DNA of 64,000 nucleotides from Sphaerolaimus hirsutus (GCA_964036195.1 OZ038457.1:26856787-26920786); one strand, 5' to 3'. Positions 45,501 through 56,043 are shown, numbered from the stretch's first letter. Notes: a model not told the origin generated them from the letters alone. Made by a program: numbers and translations.

Positions 45501-48500
45501 CTGCTACCGTGTACTTCCATGGGATCCGTTGACATTGAGAGCCTTTTTACAGCACTCCCAGACCCTGTAAATAAAAAGCCCTGTAAAATGTCAAATGTCA
45601 TGCAAAGTGTCAAAAGTCATGGACAATGCCCTGCAAAATGGCATTCTGCAAACGTTTGCCATTCTGCAGGACATTTCCATGACTTTTGACACTTTGCATG
45701 ACATTTGACATTTTACAGGGTCTGGGACTGCCCCCAGGCAAACAATGGAAAGCATCTGATTCTAAGTTACGATTTTGCACAGCTACTTTTGCATATGCAT
45801 CGGTACAGCCTCACGTACACATTGAGCATGGTTTGACCTACCTTACCCTGTCCCGTTTACAACGATAGACAATTCTCGATCCTGCCAGTTTTACCCTGAA
45901 ATCTTTGCACGATTGTGTGTTTCAGTCGATCGCAGTGTCATTTGGAGTGGCGCTATTCACAACCATGCATTGTTTGGCACCTTCGTCACACTTGCAATAA
46001 TCGCTCGAATAATCCCCCCTTGAATTATTCGCCGGTGGCATATACAAGAGCACATCAACTTACAGGAAAATATTTGCATTCCTAAAAGATAGGTCCCATT
46101 TCTGTGGACATATTCCGAACTTTTAGGGTGTGTTTTGGTATCACCTCACTCATTCCAACCAATACCGTAACCCTCAAGATTAGCACCTCATTCGTCTCCA
46201 AAAGTGGAACATTTTTGGGCAATGTTAATATTTTCATTTCCTTTTGTAAACTTTTGATATTAGTTTGATGACAAAACGCACACTTAAAAAAAAAATTCGA
46301 CGAACTTCACAGGGGTTTATTCGAGAGATTACGGTAGCCAAGTGTATATAAGTAGAAGGAAATTTAAATAGGCACTATGAACGTGTTTACACTTTGCAAA
46401 ACTGTGCAGTGCCGGTGAAACAAATCGATGTGGATGTTTCACCGCGATACATGGGCACCAATTCAGTTGGAAACAGCCGACTCCCCTGGCCAGAATTGGT
46501 CAGAGCTCTGAGTAAGTTTTTACGCCTTGAACGATTACAGAGTTATGTCACCGTTTGCGACATTATGGCTTCAGCTTCGGTGGACTTATGGACACTGATT
46601 TTGTGTGGTGTTTTCTTTCAGCTTTGAAGGTGACCTTGATAGGGTCTAGTACATGATGCCAATTCCGCAAGCGGGGAAGTAGAAAACCATTTTAGAAGTG
46701 AGAAGTTAAAAAGTTTAAAGTAAAAACCGCTTTTCAAATGTTGTTACCGCTCCACTTGCGGAATTGACCCCTGTCAGCTTCCACCGTATATGATTGAATA
46801 ACTTCCAATCGAATAACCCGGCATTGGCCCTACACACACTAGTTGACATCGACACCAAATGTCAACTGGTTCCGATCCCAATTTAAAGCTTACATTTGAA
46901 CGCCGTTCGTCGGCTCGTCAGCATGCAGAATCGGGATCGGAACCAGTTGACATTTGATGTCGATGTCAACTAGCGTGTGTAGGGCCGTTACAAAAAACTC
47001 TCCTTGGTATTTTATGACAGAAAAATAATTCGGGAGGATTTCCTTAAGAATATGCGGTACCTTTTGAGTAAAGCCACTTTTCCTTCTTGAACGGCTGTTT
47101 TGGTTACAGATAATGGAAAACGTGCTGCGGGGTTCATAATCATGTGACTTTTCGTTTACTATGTTTGTTGTTTTCCACTTTCTGGGTCATTCAAAGGATG
47201 ATATACCGTATTTTCTCGAGTAGTTCCCCCGGGGAATTATTTTTTCCTCAGTCTTTTTTGAGGGGGGACCTATTGAAGGGGGGAATTATTTTTATGTCAA
47301 AATTTTCAAGCACAGTTCGTTCAATTTATTTCACACAACATGCATGTTTAGACCCCGTTTACACGGATTTTTTGTGACGACTCGACAAAAATAAAATGTT
47401 CAATAAGTTGAGTAAAAATGTTCCATATTTATGAGAAAACGTGGTCAATTATACATCTTACCTAAGCGAATATGCATGTCAAATTGCACAATAGTGCTTG
47501 TAGCTCATGAGTTAAAGGCGTTTGAAAACTTTTGCAGTTGTCGGACAGTTGTCGGACTGTCTCCGACAGCCAGCGACAATAACAAACTTTTTTCAAACGT
47601 TATAAATCTTGAGCTACAACCACGAATCTGCAATTTGGCCTGCATATTCGCTTAGGTAGAAGGTATACTTGACCACTTTTTCTAATGAATATGGAACCTT
47701 TTTACTCAACTTTTTGAACGTTTTATTGATGTCGAGTCGTCACAAAAAATCCGTGTAAACGGGGTCGTAATGAAACAACATGCTATTCTTTTGCACACTT
47801 TTGCAATTTTGAAACACAATTTTGCACACCGGACGCATTTGCATTTGATGACGCATTCAATGCCCAGGCGCAGCGGCTCTTTTGCTCATGCTTGCTTCAT
47901 CAATCGTGTATTTTTATGTAGTATTTTTTGAGCATCAGTCGGGGGGAACTATTCGACGGGGGAATTGTTTTTTCCTCACTCGCCTAACAGGGGGGAACTA
48001 TTCAAGAGGGGGAAACTATTCGACGGGGGGATTGTTTTTTCCTCACTCGCCTAACAGGGGGGAACTATTCAAGAGGGGGAAACTATTCGACGGGGGGATT
48101 GTTTTTTCCTCACTCGCCTAACAGGGGGGAACTATTCAAGAGGGGGGAACTATTCGAGAAAATACGGTATGTAAATAATTTTTATTGAAACTATTCCATA
48201 TACCTAAATATAATTTCGATATGTCGTAGAACCCTGAACCTGAACCCTATACACATCTAATTTAGATGTGTATAGGTGACGTCATCTAATGTAGAAAAGA
48301 TATAATCAAATCACTGCACTCCCCATAGCTTGATCTCTGCCCATTGTGAGTTTTTCCTGCTGCATGTCTGTCCGCTCTACGCGCCGCCTCTTTACTTTTA
48401 TTTTCCCATGTAAAAAGGTTTTTACCCGTGCTTGAGTTTTTTCCCCATTTGTATGCATCATTTCCCTGATTTCTTTTTAAATTATAGTGTAATATTTCCG

Positions 48501-51500
48501 TATTTTGAAAACAATATAAACTTATTTTTACGCAGAAACGTTTGCCGCCAATGGAAACATTGATGGAGTTTTGACACCTTTAGCTAATTCTGACCCTACT
48601 ACGGTAACTTTTTTGTAATTATTTATATTCTGTGTGATCGTGAAAACGTTGTAAATTTGTTTTTCCCTAGAAATCCATGAAATTGTTTATTTTCAGCTAA
48701 GATCTTAAACCTGTGGGAAATAGTTTTGCAATTTGTTCCAAATATTCAGAATATTGAACCATTTGATTCCCGATCCTGGTGTTTAAATCTGGGGAAATTC
48801 GAAACAAAAAGATTCAACAGATACTTTGGAATTTTTGTAAATTTTCTGACCCTCACACCTGAAATATAGTAGAACAAAATTTCCAATTTTCCATTCTACC
48901 CCCGTCACACAATTCCAAACTTGTCCATAACAACGTCTATCCCAGGTTGATGGAAATCCCCTGGAGCCACGTGGATTGGACAATTTCGAAGAGACTCCGC
49001 CCACCGTGGCAACGGATGGACAGACAACGTTCATTGATGATATTGACTTGTATGGAAGTGTGCCGGAATCGGAAAACGCACTAGCTGTCCAGGGTAAATT
49101 GTCATTTTATCGGCCCCGCGGGCAGTCCCGCACCCTGTAACGTGAAAAGTAAAGTGTCAATGTCAATTGAAATATAAAATAGAAAGATTTTGTTACTGAA
49201 CTTTTGACATTACGTGAGACATTTGACATTTTACATGACAATTTACAAGGTGCGGGACTCCTGACTGTTTCCATTTCTATTTGTAACGCCGGAGATATCA
49301 CCGGCGATTAAAAACGGTCGCAGATATCACCGGCGGAGAGTCAGCCGAAATACAAAGTCCAATTGAAAGTGTGAATGAAAACTCGGTCGACAATTCAGAC
49401 AGTTCGATCGATTTCACGCCAGCCAGAAGTGTATCTGGCGCTGGTGTCGACGTCGATAACATTCTGCTCAGTGCCGTCTGTACCAAAAATGGTGTCAATG
49501 TCACTGTCACTTTGAATGAGCAGGTCTGGTATTTCGAATGTTTTTTTGTAGTCTTTAAAGTACTATTTTTATACATGTCTATGAATATTTTTCAGCGTTA
49601 CACGGGGGCGATTTATGCATCGGAACGATATTCCACGTGCAGATCACTGGTGAATGGAGAGTCGATATTTTCACTTTTTCTGTATAGACCGAGTGTGGAT
49701 ACAGCTTGCAACACGCTCGAGGCTGTAAGTTTTGGAAATTTGTGAGGTTATGAGCTCACTTGTATTGTGTATGATTTTGTGTGTGCGCATTTGCGGACCG
49801 CATCCTATCATTTTTCCGGAGGAAACACTCCGTCATGACGTCACCGTTATTTAAAAAAATTGTTTCCGCAAAAAAACGAAAAACGTCTCAGGAAAATACA
49901 TTCGTCGCTTATGCGCGAATCTGCCTTTTACTTTTTATAATTTTTCGTTTGTGAAAGTGCATTTTACATAAGTATCCTGCTAGCGCGTTATCGACCGAGA
50001 CTCAATTCATTTTGGGTGCATACTTTGGGGTCCGCCGAGTGTATGCAAAACAGAATGATGGTGTGTCGGTGCCCAAGTAAACCCGGTGCCCAAGTACACC
50101 CGGTGCCCAAGTTTAAATACCCGGTGCCCAAGTACGCCTGGTGCCCAAGTAAAGTGCCCATGCACCGGGCGTATGTTTAGTTGTGCACCGGGCAGCTTTT
50201 TACTTGTGCATACTTGTGCAGTACTTGGGCACCACTTGTGCATTACCTGTGCACCGTGGCGGGTGATATGTACAATTGGACTTGATATTTTTTCGGGTTG
50301 TAAATACAAGCACTAGTCAACTAGCACTTGTATTTATGACCTGAAAAAACTATCGAGTCCGGATAACATTCCGGGTTGTGAACATAGATGCTAGGTCACT
50401 AGTGATCACCTTCACAACCTGGAATGTTACCTGGACTCGATATTTTTTGGGTCGTAAATACAAGCACTAGTCAACTAGCACTTGTATTTGCTAGCAAATA
50501 TCGAGTCCTAGTGCACATATCGACCCGCCACGGTGCACAAGTAATGCACAAGTGGTACCCAAGTACTGCACAAGTATGCACAAGTAAAAAGCCGCCCGGT
50601 GCCCAAGTACAGGCACTTTACTTGGGCACTGGGCGTACTTGGGCACCGGGTATTTAAACTTGGGCACCGGGCATACTTGGGCACCGGGTTTACTTGGGCA
50701 CCGGTCTTTCGCCGTGTCCGTCAACAGAATCTGTACACTTGGATTGGAATAGTATGAAATGGCGAGTTAGTCGAGTTAATTAATGATTGTTGTTCTGTGA
50801 AAACACTTTCACTCAACAGACCGCATTATTACTATGCATTTGCCTGAAGGAAACGTTCCATCATATTTCAGTAATCGTAAATAAAATCGAAATTGTTCCA
50901 AAAACGTTTTGGGAAAAAACATTCATACGTGACTCCGCCTTTTTCTTTTTAAATACTTTTTTGTGAAGTGCGTGCAAAAGTTTTATGCTCGCACGTTTTT
51001 GACTAAAACATAAGTAGCTTCGGACGCCTACTTTGCGGTCCATTGAGTATAACATATATTTTATAGTAATTGTTGGTTTGATTTTTTATTTTAAAAATGG
51101 TGTTTGTGCATTTAAATGCGAGTTGGTGATAAATACATGGCAAATGTGCAAAAATGGCTATGTCTATTTTTCAATTAATCCTTTCAAATTGCAGGAGAAC
51201 GTGCTCTCTGCAGTAGTAATAATCAGCAACGACGCGGTCCTTCCGTATGACGTCACTACGAAAGATGATTTATTTTATGAAGTTTCCTGTGACTATTCAC
51301 AATCGGAGGGGTTGAGTGACTTGAGAGATGGCATTTTGGTTAAGGGTTGGTTACGTTGCAACTAATTATAATGTTCGCATTGTTATATTTACAATAAGAC
51401 TGGTAAGATATTTTATAATATTTTGAATAGATTTTTGAATAGGATATAGATATCGAAAATTTTGAAAAAATGTATATCGAAAATCGACTCTTTCATATCA

Positions 51501-54500
51501 AATATCGACTCATTTGTTCTATTGATTGTTGAATATCGATATCAATGTTCCATATTGTTGTGGAATAAAGAGTCCCATAACAAATTATATCGAATATCCT
51601 ATATCGATATCAAAGAGGCATGTCGTCCCAACCTTACCTTTTAGTCTCCTTTATCAACTCAGGGCGGGGGGAAATCGTATCAAAAATCAAATTTACCCTC
51701 AATGTATGGTTATACAAAAACTGCTTTCTGCAGGTGGCATCGTGGTGGGCGGGCCCACGCCCAGAGTGGTGGCTGCCTCTGGAAACAGCGCATCCAGTTC
51801 TCTGAGAAATTTGGAGGTTGTGATGCGAATTTTGAGGTCGGGCAGACCGGTGCAGAATGTGCTCTTGGGCGAACAATTGACCATGGCTATTAGCAGGTCG
51901 GGCTTCTTGTCAGTAGGGATGGATAAAAAGCGCTTTTTGTTAACGGCCCCGCTTTAAAAGAAAAAAACATCTTTTTAAAAAAACGCTTTTTTCGCTTTTT
52001 TTAAAACAATGTCAAGACATTTACTAGAAAGTCCCAAATATGGTTCTGAGTCAATATATAGTGGTATATCTTACAAGTGGCAGTATTTGTGATGATATAT
52101 AGCCATGGAATGGCTGTGGAACCATAGGATAGCATTATAAGTATGGTTTTATGCAAAAAAATCTTTTTTTTATGTTGACTCGTTATGTAAATTGCTATTT
52201 GTCAAATGGTCGTGAGTTCAAGTGAAGTTAGGCATGAAATAGGGCAGTGCACTATTCCGCATGTAAACCCATCCCGCATGTTTACCCGGAACACATTTAA
52301 TTATACCTGGAATGTTGAAAATATGTAAAAAAACACATGAACTGATTATTTTGAAGGTGAAATTCTATAAGAAGTATGAAAATTAGGAATTTTGGTTAAA
52401 ATTAGGGTAAAATTGCTCAAAAGCGCTCCAGATAGCTAGATAGCTAGGCAATTTGCGGTGGGTGGGGGGTGTTCAGGGGAATGTAGCCAAAAAATTTTTT
52501 TGCCAGGGATAGATAGATAGCTGGGCGGTTTGGGGTGGTGTGACCCACCCCCCTTTCTTACCCGTGCAGGCATAATGTGTCTATAATGCGGAATGGGCTT
52601 TGATACGGAATGGGCCCTAGACATGAAACGTAAAGTGTTAAATGCCAAGTAAAATGACGTACGAATTTGTCAATGTTTATGCGAAATGGCAAAAGTTCAA
52701 ATAATGTCAAAATCTGACATTTTACAGTACAGGGTAGGGGACTGCTGACCCTGTGCCTCTGGTCATGTAACAGCTAATTATTTATGTATCTCTACCCGCT
52801 AGTCATCTAAAGGGGTGGTGTGCCGATGTTGCCACAGAGCTCCAAAATCTTCGATTTCATAACAAAAATGTAGTCGATCCCTCGAAGTTTCTCTAGTCAC
52901 GCCCCAAAGCGAGTGAATTTATTTTTCAACAAAAGAATGTCTTCACCGCAGCTCGCTGCCAGCTGTGCGGATGCACGTGGACTCGTGCAACGTGACTCGG
53001 GTGGGCGGAGCCGAGCCCAGCCCCCAGGCGCTGCAGCTCATGAAGGACGGCTGCCCCATCGTGCCCTCCGTGCTGGTGACTTTCCCACACACTGTAAAGT
53101 GCCCTGTGAAGTGGAAAATGTCATGCAAAGTGGCCCAAGTCACGTAAAATGTCGAATGCCACGCAAAGTGTGTTAATTCGTGTAAAATGCCCTATAAAAA
53201 GGCAAACTCGTTTTGCAAACTTTTTCAGGGCATTTTCCATGACTTTGCATGACATGTGCCATTTTGCAGGGTATTTTACAGTGTCCGGGAGTGCCCCAAG
53301 GGCGTACCCAAAGTGGTAGGAGAGGCAGTGGAAATGGACCTAACTGCGTTTAGAATCGATGGCAGCGCAGAGATACAGATCGTGTGCTTAGTTAGATTTT
53401 GTGAGGAACGTTGCGAACAGGTGCGCGTGGTCGGATTGTGAACTTTGCTTGAATATGTCGACTCTTGTATCTGCATCTATCAGGGACGTATCCAGGATTT
53501 TTGTGCGGGGGGCTGCTTGTTTACGGAGCCCCGCGATGGGGGGGGCTCAGCCCCCCCTCTAAAATTTAACCTACAGAGCGCCGGAACGGCGCCATAGCGC
53601 CATGGCGCTGCCGCCATTGCCAGGCGCCACTCCATTGCGCCATTGGCGTTGGCGCTAGCGCCATTAAACGCTGTAAATGTATCCAAATCAACATACAAAT
53701 GCGATGAAAATTATGTATTTACGATGTTTTGTGGCTACAGGAAGCAATAAAGTGATAATGCTGCATGCATGGTGTAAAATGCGCGTTTGCGCGCAAAAAA
53801 TTTGGAAATAGCTTGAAAAACTTATAAATAAAGTTCCGTTTCCCGCTATTTTTTTGGTCTCACCTCGGAAGGGGGGGGGCTGCAGCCCCCCCCCCCCGCC
53901 ATCCCCTGGATACGGCCTTGGCATCTATTTACATATTTATAACGCGAAAAATATGTATACAATGTTCGAGATGGACTGTCTGCCGTTTTTAAATGGCTAT
54001 GGGCATTGCCGACAGTTTTTTTCAACATTAATGATACGATTACAACTCGACGTAAAATTCCAGCTAAAAATTCCATCGCAAACTTTATTACATGAAAGTG
54101 GATGATGATACAGGTCTGCACTCTTTCATGGACAATATGTTTATCAACGCCTTCATTGTGTCCAAAAGTCATCGTCCACGGTCACTGCTATTTGATTGTG
54201 AAAATTCAAAAATTTCGATTTTACATTAATATTTTACGCCAGCTGAAGAAAAGTCAATTCTACGCCAGGTGATTGCATGCAATGAATTTTACGTCGAGCT
54301 GTAATCGTAGCACAATAGTTGACGTTTGGTCAACATGAGTAAACTTTTTTTATACATTGACGTCTCTCCCACCCATCAAATTGGAGGGTTATTTTTCCTC
54401 AGTCAGCCAATTAACAGGGAGAAGTTATTTTTTCGAGGGGTGACTTATTCGATAACATACTGTAAATAAAAATGCCAATCTCCCTCTCAGCCCTCGTGCG

Positions 54501-56043
54501 GTCCGGAAGGAGCGCTCACCACCGAAAGCATGCAAACGAGCTCTGCGCTAGTGGGCACCGCCTTAGCCCGCCCAGCCAGGCAACTGTCATCAGACGACAC
54601 TTCCCTGCCGCAACCCCTGGGTCTGCACGCGCAGGGGGTCCACAAAGTGGCACCCCCCTCCGAGGGACGGGGGGACACTGTGGAGGAGGGGACGGGTGCG
54701 GGCGACAGTCCCGCCGCTGCGCTCACTGCTGATGGCATTTTGAGGGTTTATGTGCCTGGGGAGAATGGCGCTCCCAATGTGCAGCACGATGATGTTGCGG
54801 GTGGGTCGACTGGGTTTTTTTTGACAAATGAATTTAATTTTTCAGATTTGCTGCCCCCTTTTACTGTGAATTTGAAAATTTACTATTTGTGATCGTTTCC
54901 CTTCATGCGAAAATTTACTGTGTAATAATGTCTTCCGGAAACGCCGTTTCTGTTCGCACCTCTATTTATCAGTAAATACTAATTTCTAATGCTCTAGGAC
55001 CACTCCCAAACCCTGTAAAATATGTGTCAAAGTCATTTAAAATGTCCAGTAAATAAAAAAATAAAATGTGACATTTTACATGACATTTTACATTTTACAA
55101 GCTCTGGAATTGCGCCAGATTTTTAAAAAAACAACTCCCCTCGCAGGTGCGATCCCTCCATTTTCCTCCACACCGTCGGCGCCTCCCTCAAACTGCATTT
55201 CAACGAGCATTTTCTTCGCTGTTTCCGGCACATTGATCACACTTTTGGCTGTGACCACCTGCGCTTGTCTGTGTCTTTTACATGGCAAAAAAGTATTGAG
55301 TATGGGTACTTTGAGTACCTTGGGTATTGGAGGGTATGTGGAGGGAAAAAGTTGGCAGGAGGAGCGGTGCAGAGATATGGATGATGCCAGGTTCGTTCGG
55401 TGTTTATGTACTTTTTGGGTATTTGGTCGGGAATAGGTTATTTCCTTATTTGGAAAGTGTAAGCAATATTCGTCAAAATGAGTATGAGTATGAGTGTGAC
55501 AGAAGTATGGTTTAGCTCCTCCAATCCATGACACTTTGATAAACACAAGGTAAATTCAAGGAAAATAAATATGGCTTGTCAATTATCCATCTGTTGTTGA
55601 CATTTCTGTGTATTTATGTCTGCTGACTACCGATTTCACGACGAATTCACCATATCCAAACAAAAGCACTGCTAACATAGTTCAAGTTCACATTGTGCCT
55701 ACACACATTAGCTATCAACCGAAATTTCGAAAACTCAAATCAGCTTTGAACACATTTGAGTAACGATCAGTTTTTTTAATCCCCAACTGTAGTTGACAGC
55801 CATGTCATTATGGTAAACTCGAATGCCTTTAAAACTGATTTATGAGTTTTCAAAAAATTTTGTTGAAAACTAGTGTGTATAATGTGTGTTAGAGTCGGTG
55901 GCGAACTTGAGTTTCCCACGCCTGTATTTTTAATCTCAAAATGTCTTGATTGCACTCACAGCATGGTTTCCTCCGTTTACCGGGGCACGCATTCTTCCCG
56001 CTCATCTGCAGGCCGTTCCAAAATTTCGTCTCGCAGCAAGTGA
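36509..56043 (+). CDS. NompA/NOAH-like PAN + zona pellucida transmembrane protein, 26 exons, 1307 residues
   Basis: Exons: 36509-36569, 36764-36994, 37357-37542, 37675-37849, 38068-38165, 38443-38554, 39267-39424, 40247-40371, 41437-41565, 42064-42133, 42388-42463, 43215-43476, 44525-44712, 45188-45399, 46410-46511, 48536-48603, 48946-49093, 49324-49523, 49596-49724, 51195-51345, 51734-51896, 52952-53075, 53301-53420, 54491-54800, 55147-55390, 55962-56043. All junctions are AG/GT and phases close to exactly 1308 codons with the stop. Residues 1-25 look like a signal peptide. Five PAN/Apple domains lie at about 68-158, 163-250, 255-340, 350-442 and 601-682, shown by spaced Cys and CxxxC...C..V/F patterns. 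A low-complexity linker follows, then a zona pellucida domain at about 846-1096, a furin-type RPAR at 1123-1126, a membrane helix at 1217-1244 and a Ser/Arg-rich cytoplasmic tail. NompA (fly) and NOAH-1/2 (worm) have this order and tie sensory dendrites or epidermis to apical matrix. The first exon and tail are the least certain. Confidence 0.9.
38789..39202. mobile_element. CCGTATT-type element in intron 6 of the NompA-like gene
   Basis: Left TACCGTATTGCCTCAAAGTG, right GGTGATTCGAGGTAATACGG. It shares a core (CATGATGTACATGA, AAACAGGTAATAAATGTG) with the elements at 42499-42871 and 61491-61917. Confidence 0.8.
39474..39649. mobile_element. CCCTGTAAA foldback element, near-perfect hairpin
   Basis: About 176 bp, arms of roughly 80 bases beginning CACTCCCAGACCCTGTA and ending TACAGGGTCTGGGAGTG, with a loop of only about ten bases near GCAACTCGGTTGCC. 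The transcribed intron would fold into a long hairpin. Lies in intron 7 of the NompA-like gene. Confidence 0.85.
39860..40168. mobile_element. Two adjacent CCCTGTAAA foldback elements
   Basis: A partial copy (about 39862-39965) lies beside a complete copy at 39979-40168 that begins GGCAGTCCCAAGCCCTGTAA and ends TTACAGGGCTTGGGACTGCC (20 of 20 bases pair). Intron 7 of the NompA-like gene. Confidence 0.8.
40465..40628. mobile_element. Short CCGTATT-type element
   Basis: Left TACCGTATTACCGGCATG is only partly conserved; right TATTTCGAGGTAATACGGTA is typical. Intron 8 of the NompA-like gene. Confidence 0.7.
41025..41275. mobile_element. Complete GGCGC-rich hAT-like element with exact 8-bp duplication
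   Basis: Perfect ends TAGTGATGGAAAAGCGCC and GGCGCTTTTTCCATCACTA (one base length difference), flanked by GTCTGTAT on both sides (41017-41024 and 41276-41283). The interior alternates GGCGCTTGGCGC and AGCGCCATGGCGC. It defines the family: other copies are 3600-3808, 58208-58472, 59299-59619 and about 63035-63178. Intron 8 of the NompA-like gene. Confidence 0.9.
41708..41917. mobile_element. CCGTATT-type element (diverged)
   Basis: Left TACCGTATTTCCTCGAATTT; right end GGTGTTTCGAGAGAATGAGGT is decayed. It has TTATTTTTCGCCAGCAAATA, the family phrase. Intron 9 of the NompA-like gene. Confidence 0.65.
42499..42871. mobile_element. CCGTATT-type element
   Basis: Left TACCGTATTACCTCGAAATA, right ATTAATTCGAGGTAATACGG. 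It shares its core with 38789-39202 and 61491-61917. Intron 11 of the NompA-like gene. A TATACTC(C)GCGGACAG-type element begins right after it (about 42870-43085). Confidence 0.8.
43888..44336. mobile_element. PIF/Harbinger-like inverted-repeat element with TTA duplication
   Basis: Terminal repeats GGCAGTGTTTACAGTCAATG and CATTGACTGTAAACACCGCC, flanked by TTA on both sides (43885-43887 and 44337-44339). A 3-bp TTA/TAA duplication is typical of PIF/Harbinger. No open frame. Intron 12 of the NompA-like gene. Confidence 0.8.
45552..45732. mobile_element. CCCTGTAAA foldback element
   Basis: Begins GCACTCCCAGACCCTGTAAA, ends TTTTACAGGGTCTGGGACTGC; arms of about 80 bases around GGCATTCTGCAAACGTTTGCC. 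Intron 14 of the NompA-like gene. Confidence 0.85.
46162..46336. mobile_element. CCGTATT-type element (decayed)
   Basis: Left TACCGTAACCCTCAAGATTA, right GTTTATTCGAGAGATTACGGTA. Intron 14 of the NompA-like gene. Confidence 0.6.
46655..46986. repeat. Two neighbouring foldback elements in intron 15
   Basis: 46655-46770 belongs to the CAATTCCGCAAG family (arms GATGCCAATTCCGCAAGCGG and CCACTTGCGGAATTGACCC). 46826-46986 is a 161-bp foldback whose arms GGCCCTACACACACTAGTTG and CAACTAGCGTGTGTAGGGCC run about 65 bases each; a one-armed copy is at 33060-33136. Confidence 0.8.
47204..48169. mobile_element. Long CCGTATT-type element (AGTAGTTCCCCC variant) with internal triplication and nested element
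   Basis: Left TACCGTATTTTCTCGAGTAG then TTCCCCC, right GGGGAACTATTCGAG then AAAATACGGT. A unit of about 66 bases (GGGGGAAACTATTCGACGG, then TTGTTTTTTCCTCACTCGCC) is repeated three times at about 47940-48150. A PIF-like element is nested at 47351-47766. Same subfamily as 19023-19471. Intron 15 of the NompA-like gene. Confidence 0.85.
47351..47766. mobile_element. PIF/Harbinger-like element nested in a CCGTATT-type element
   Basis: Terminal repeats of about 50 bases, GACCCCGTTTACACGGATTT and AAATCCGTGTAAACGGGGTC, continue through TTTGTGACGACTCGACA. Comparison with the unoccupied relative at about 19175-19185 (CATGTTGAATGAAAC) shows insertion at TTGA/TTA; flanks read TTA and GTA. The interior has a second inverted pair around AGCTCATGAGTTAAAGGC and CTTGAGCTACAACCACG. 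Confidence 0.85.
49119..49262. mobile_element. CCCTGTAAA foldback element occupying most of intron 17
   Basis: Left GGGCAGTCCCGCACCCTGTA, right TTTACAAGGTGCGGGACTCC. Host intron is 49094-49323 (230 bp). Confidence 0.8.
49785..51060. repeat. Intron 19 of the NompA-like gene: two TATACTCGG-type relatives around a giant foldback
   Basis: 49790-50046 and 50818-51056 are two copies of one element (words CCGCAT...ATCAT, GGAGGAAAC, AAAACGTTTTGGGAAAA/AAAACGTCTCAGGAAAA, GGTCCNNNGAGTATA at the right end). Between them lies the foldback at 50067-50703. No coding exon was found in this 1.47-kb intron (49725-51194). Confidence 0.65.
50067..50703. mobile_element. Giant foldback built from CGGTGCCCAAGT units
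   Basis: The outer arms are direct repeats of CGGTGCCCAAGTAAACC/CACC that return inverted as GGTTTACTTGGGCACCGG; pairing runs through GTGCACAAGTAATGCACAAG and CCGCCACGGTGCAC to an inner pair of ACAAGCACTAGTCAACTAGC palindromes. The whole 637 bp can form one hairpin centred near 50385, with smaller palindromes (CACTAGTCAACTAGCACTTG twice, TCACTAGTGATCACC once) inside. No coding frame; the long frames across it on both strands are by-products of the repeat. Confidence 0.85.
52350..52570. mobile_element. Decayed hAT-like GATAGATAGCTG element
   Basis: Has CGCTCCAGATAGCTAGATAG, GGGATAGATAGATAGCTGGG and the G/C runs in family order, but both termini are lost or diverged. Intron 21 of the NompA-like gene. 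Confidence 0.6.
52612..52748. mobile_element. CCCTGTAAA foldback element (decayed)
   Basis: ACGTAAAGTGTTAAATGCC at the left and CATTTTACAGTACAGGGTAG at the right pair inversely with mismatches. Intron 21 of the NompA-like gene. Confidence 0.55.
53079..53297. mobile_element. CCCTGTAAA foldback that makes up nearly the whole of intron 22
   Basis: Left ACTTTCCCACACACTGTAAA, right TTTACAGTGTCCGGGAGTGC. It fills 219 of the 225 bases of the intron 53076-53300, which splits the zona pellucida domain between Leu (CTG) and Gly (GGC). Donor GTGACT begins three bases left of the element and the acceptor CCAAG follows it at once. Confidence 0.8.
53481..53920. mobile_element. hAT-like element CAGGGACGTATCCAGG with exact 8-bp duplication
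   Basis: Ends CAGGGACGTATCCAGGAT and, inverted, CAAGGCCGTATCCAGGGGAT; flanked by GCATCTAT on both sides (53473-53480 and 53921-53928). A GGCGC-rich block (about 53575-53665) sits inside. GGGGGGGCTCAGCCCCCCC and GGGGGGCTGCAGCCCCCCC form inner palindromes. Intron 23 of the NompA-like gene. Confidence 0.9.
54350..54466. mobile_element. One-ended CCGTATT-type fragment
   Basis: GGTTATTTTTCCTCAGTCAG, TTATTTTTTCGAGGGGTGAC and a right end TTATTCGATAACATACTGTA are the family phrases; no left end. It ends 24 bases before exon 24 of the NompA-like gene. Confidence 0.55.
55000..55118. mobile_element. CCCTGTAAA foldback element (short)
   Basis: Left CCACTCCCAAACCCTGTAAA, right ATTTTACAAGCTCTGGAATTG. It lies just upstream of exon 25 (55147) of the NompA-like gene. 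Confidence 0.65.

Noticed and set aside
50007-50309. 100- and 77-codon frames across the giant foldback
   Set aside because: They occur in parallel on both strands because the sequence is a repeat of CGGTGCCCAAGT units; low-complexity artefact.
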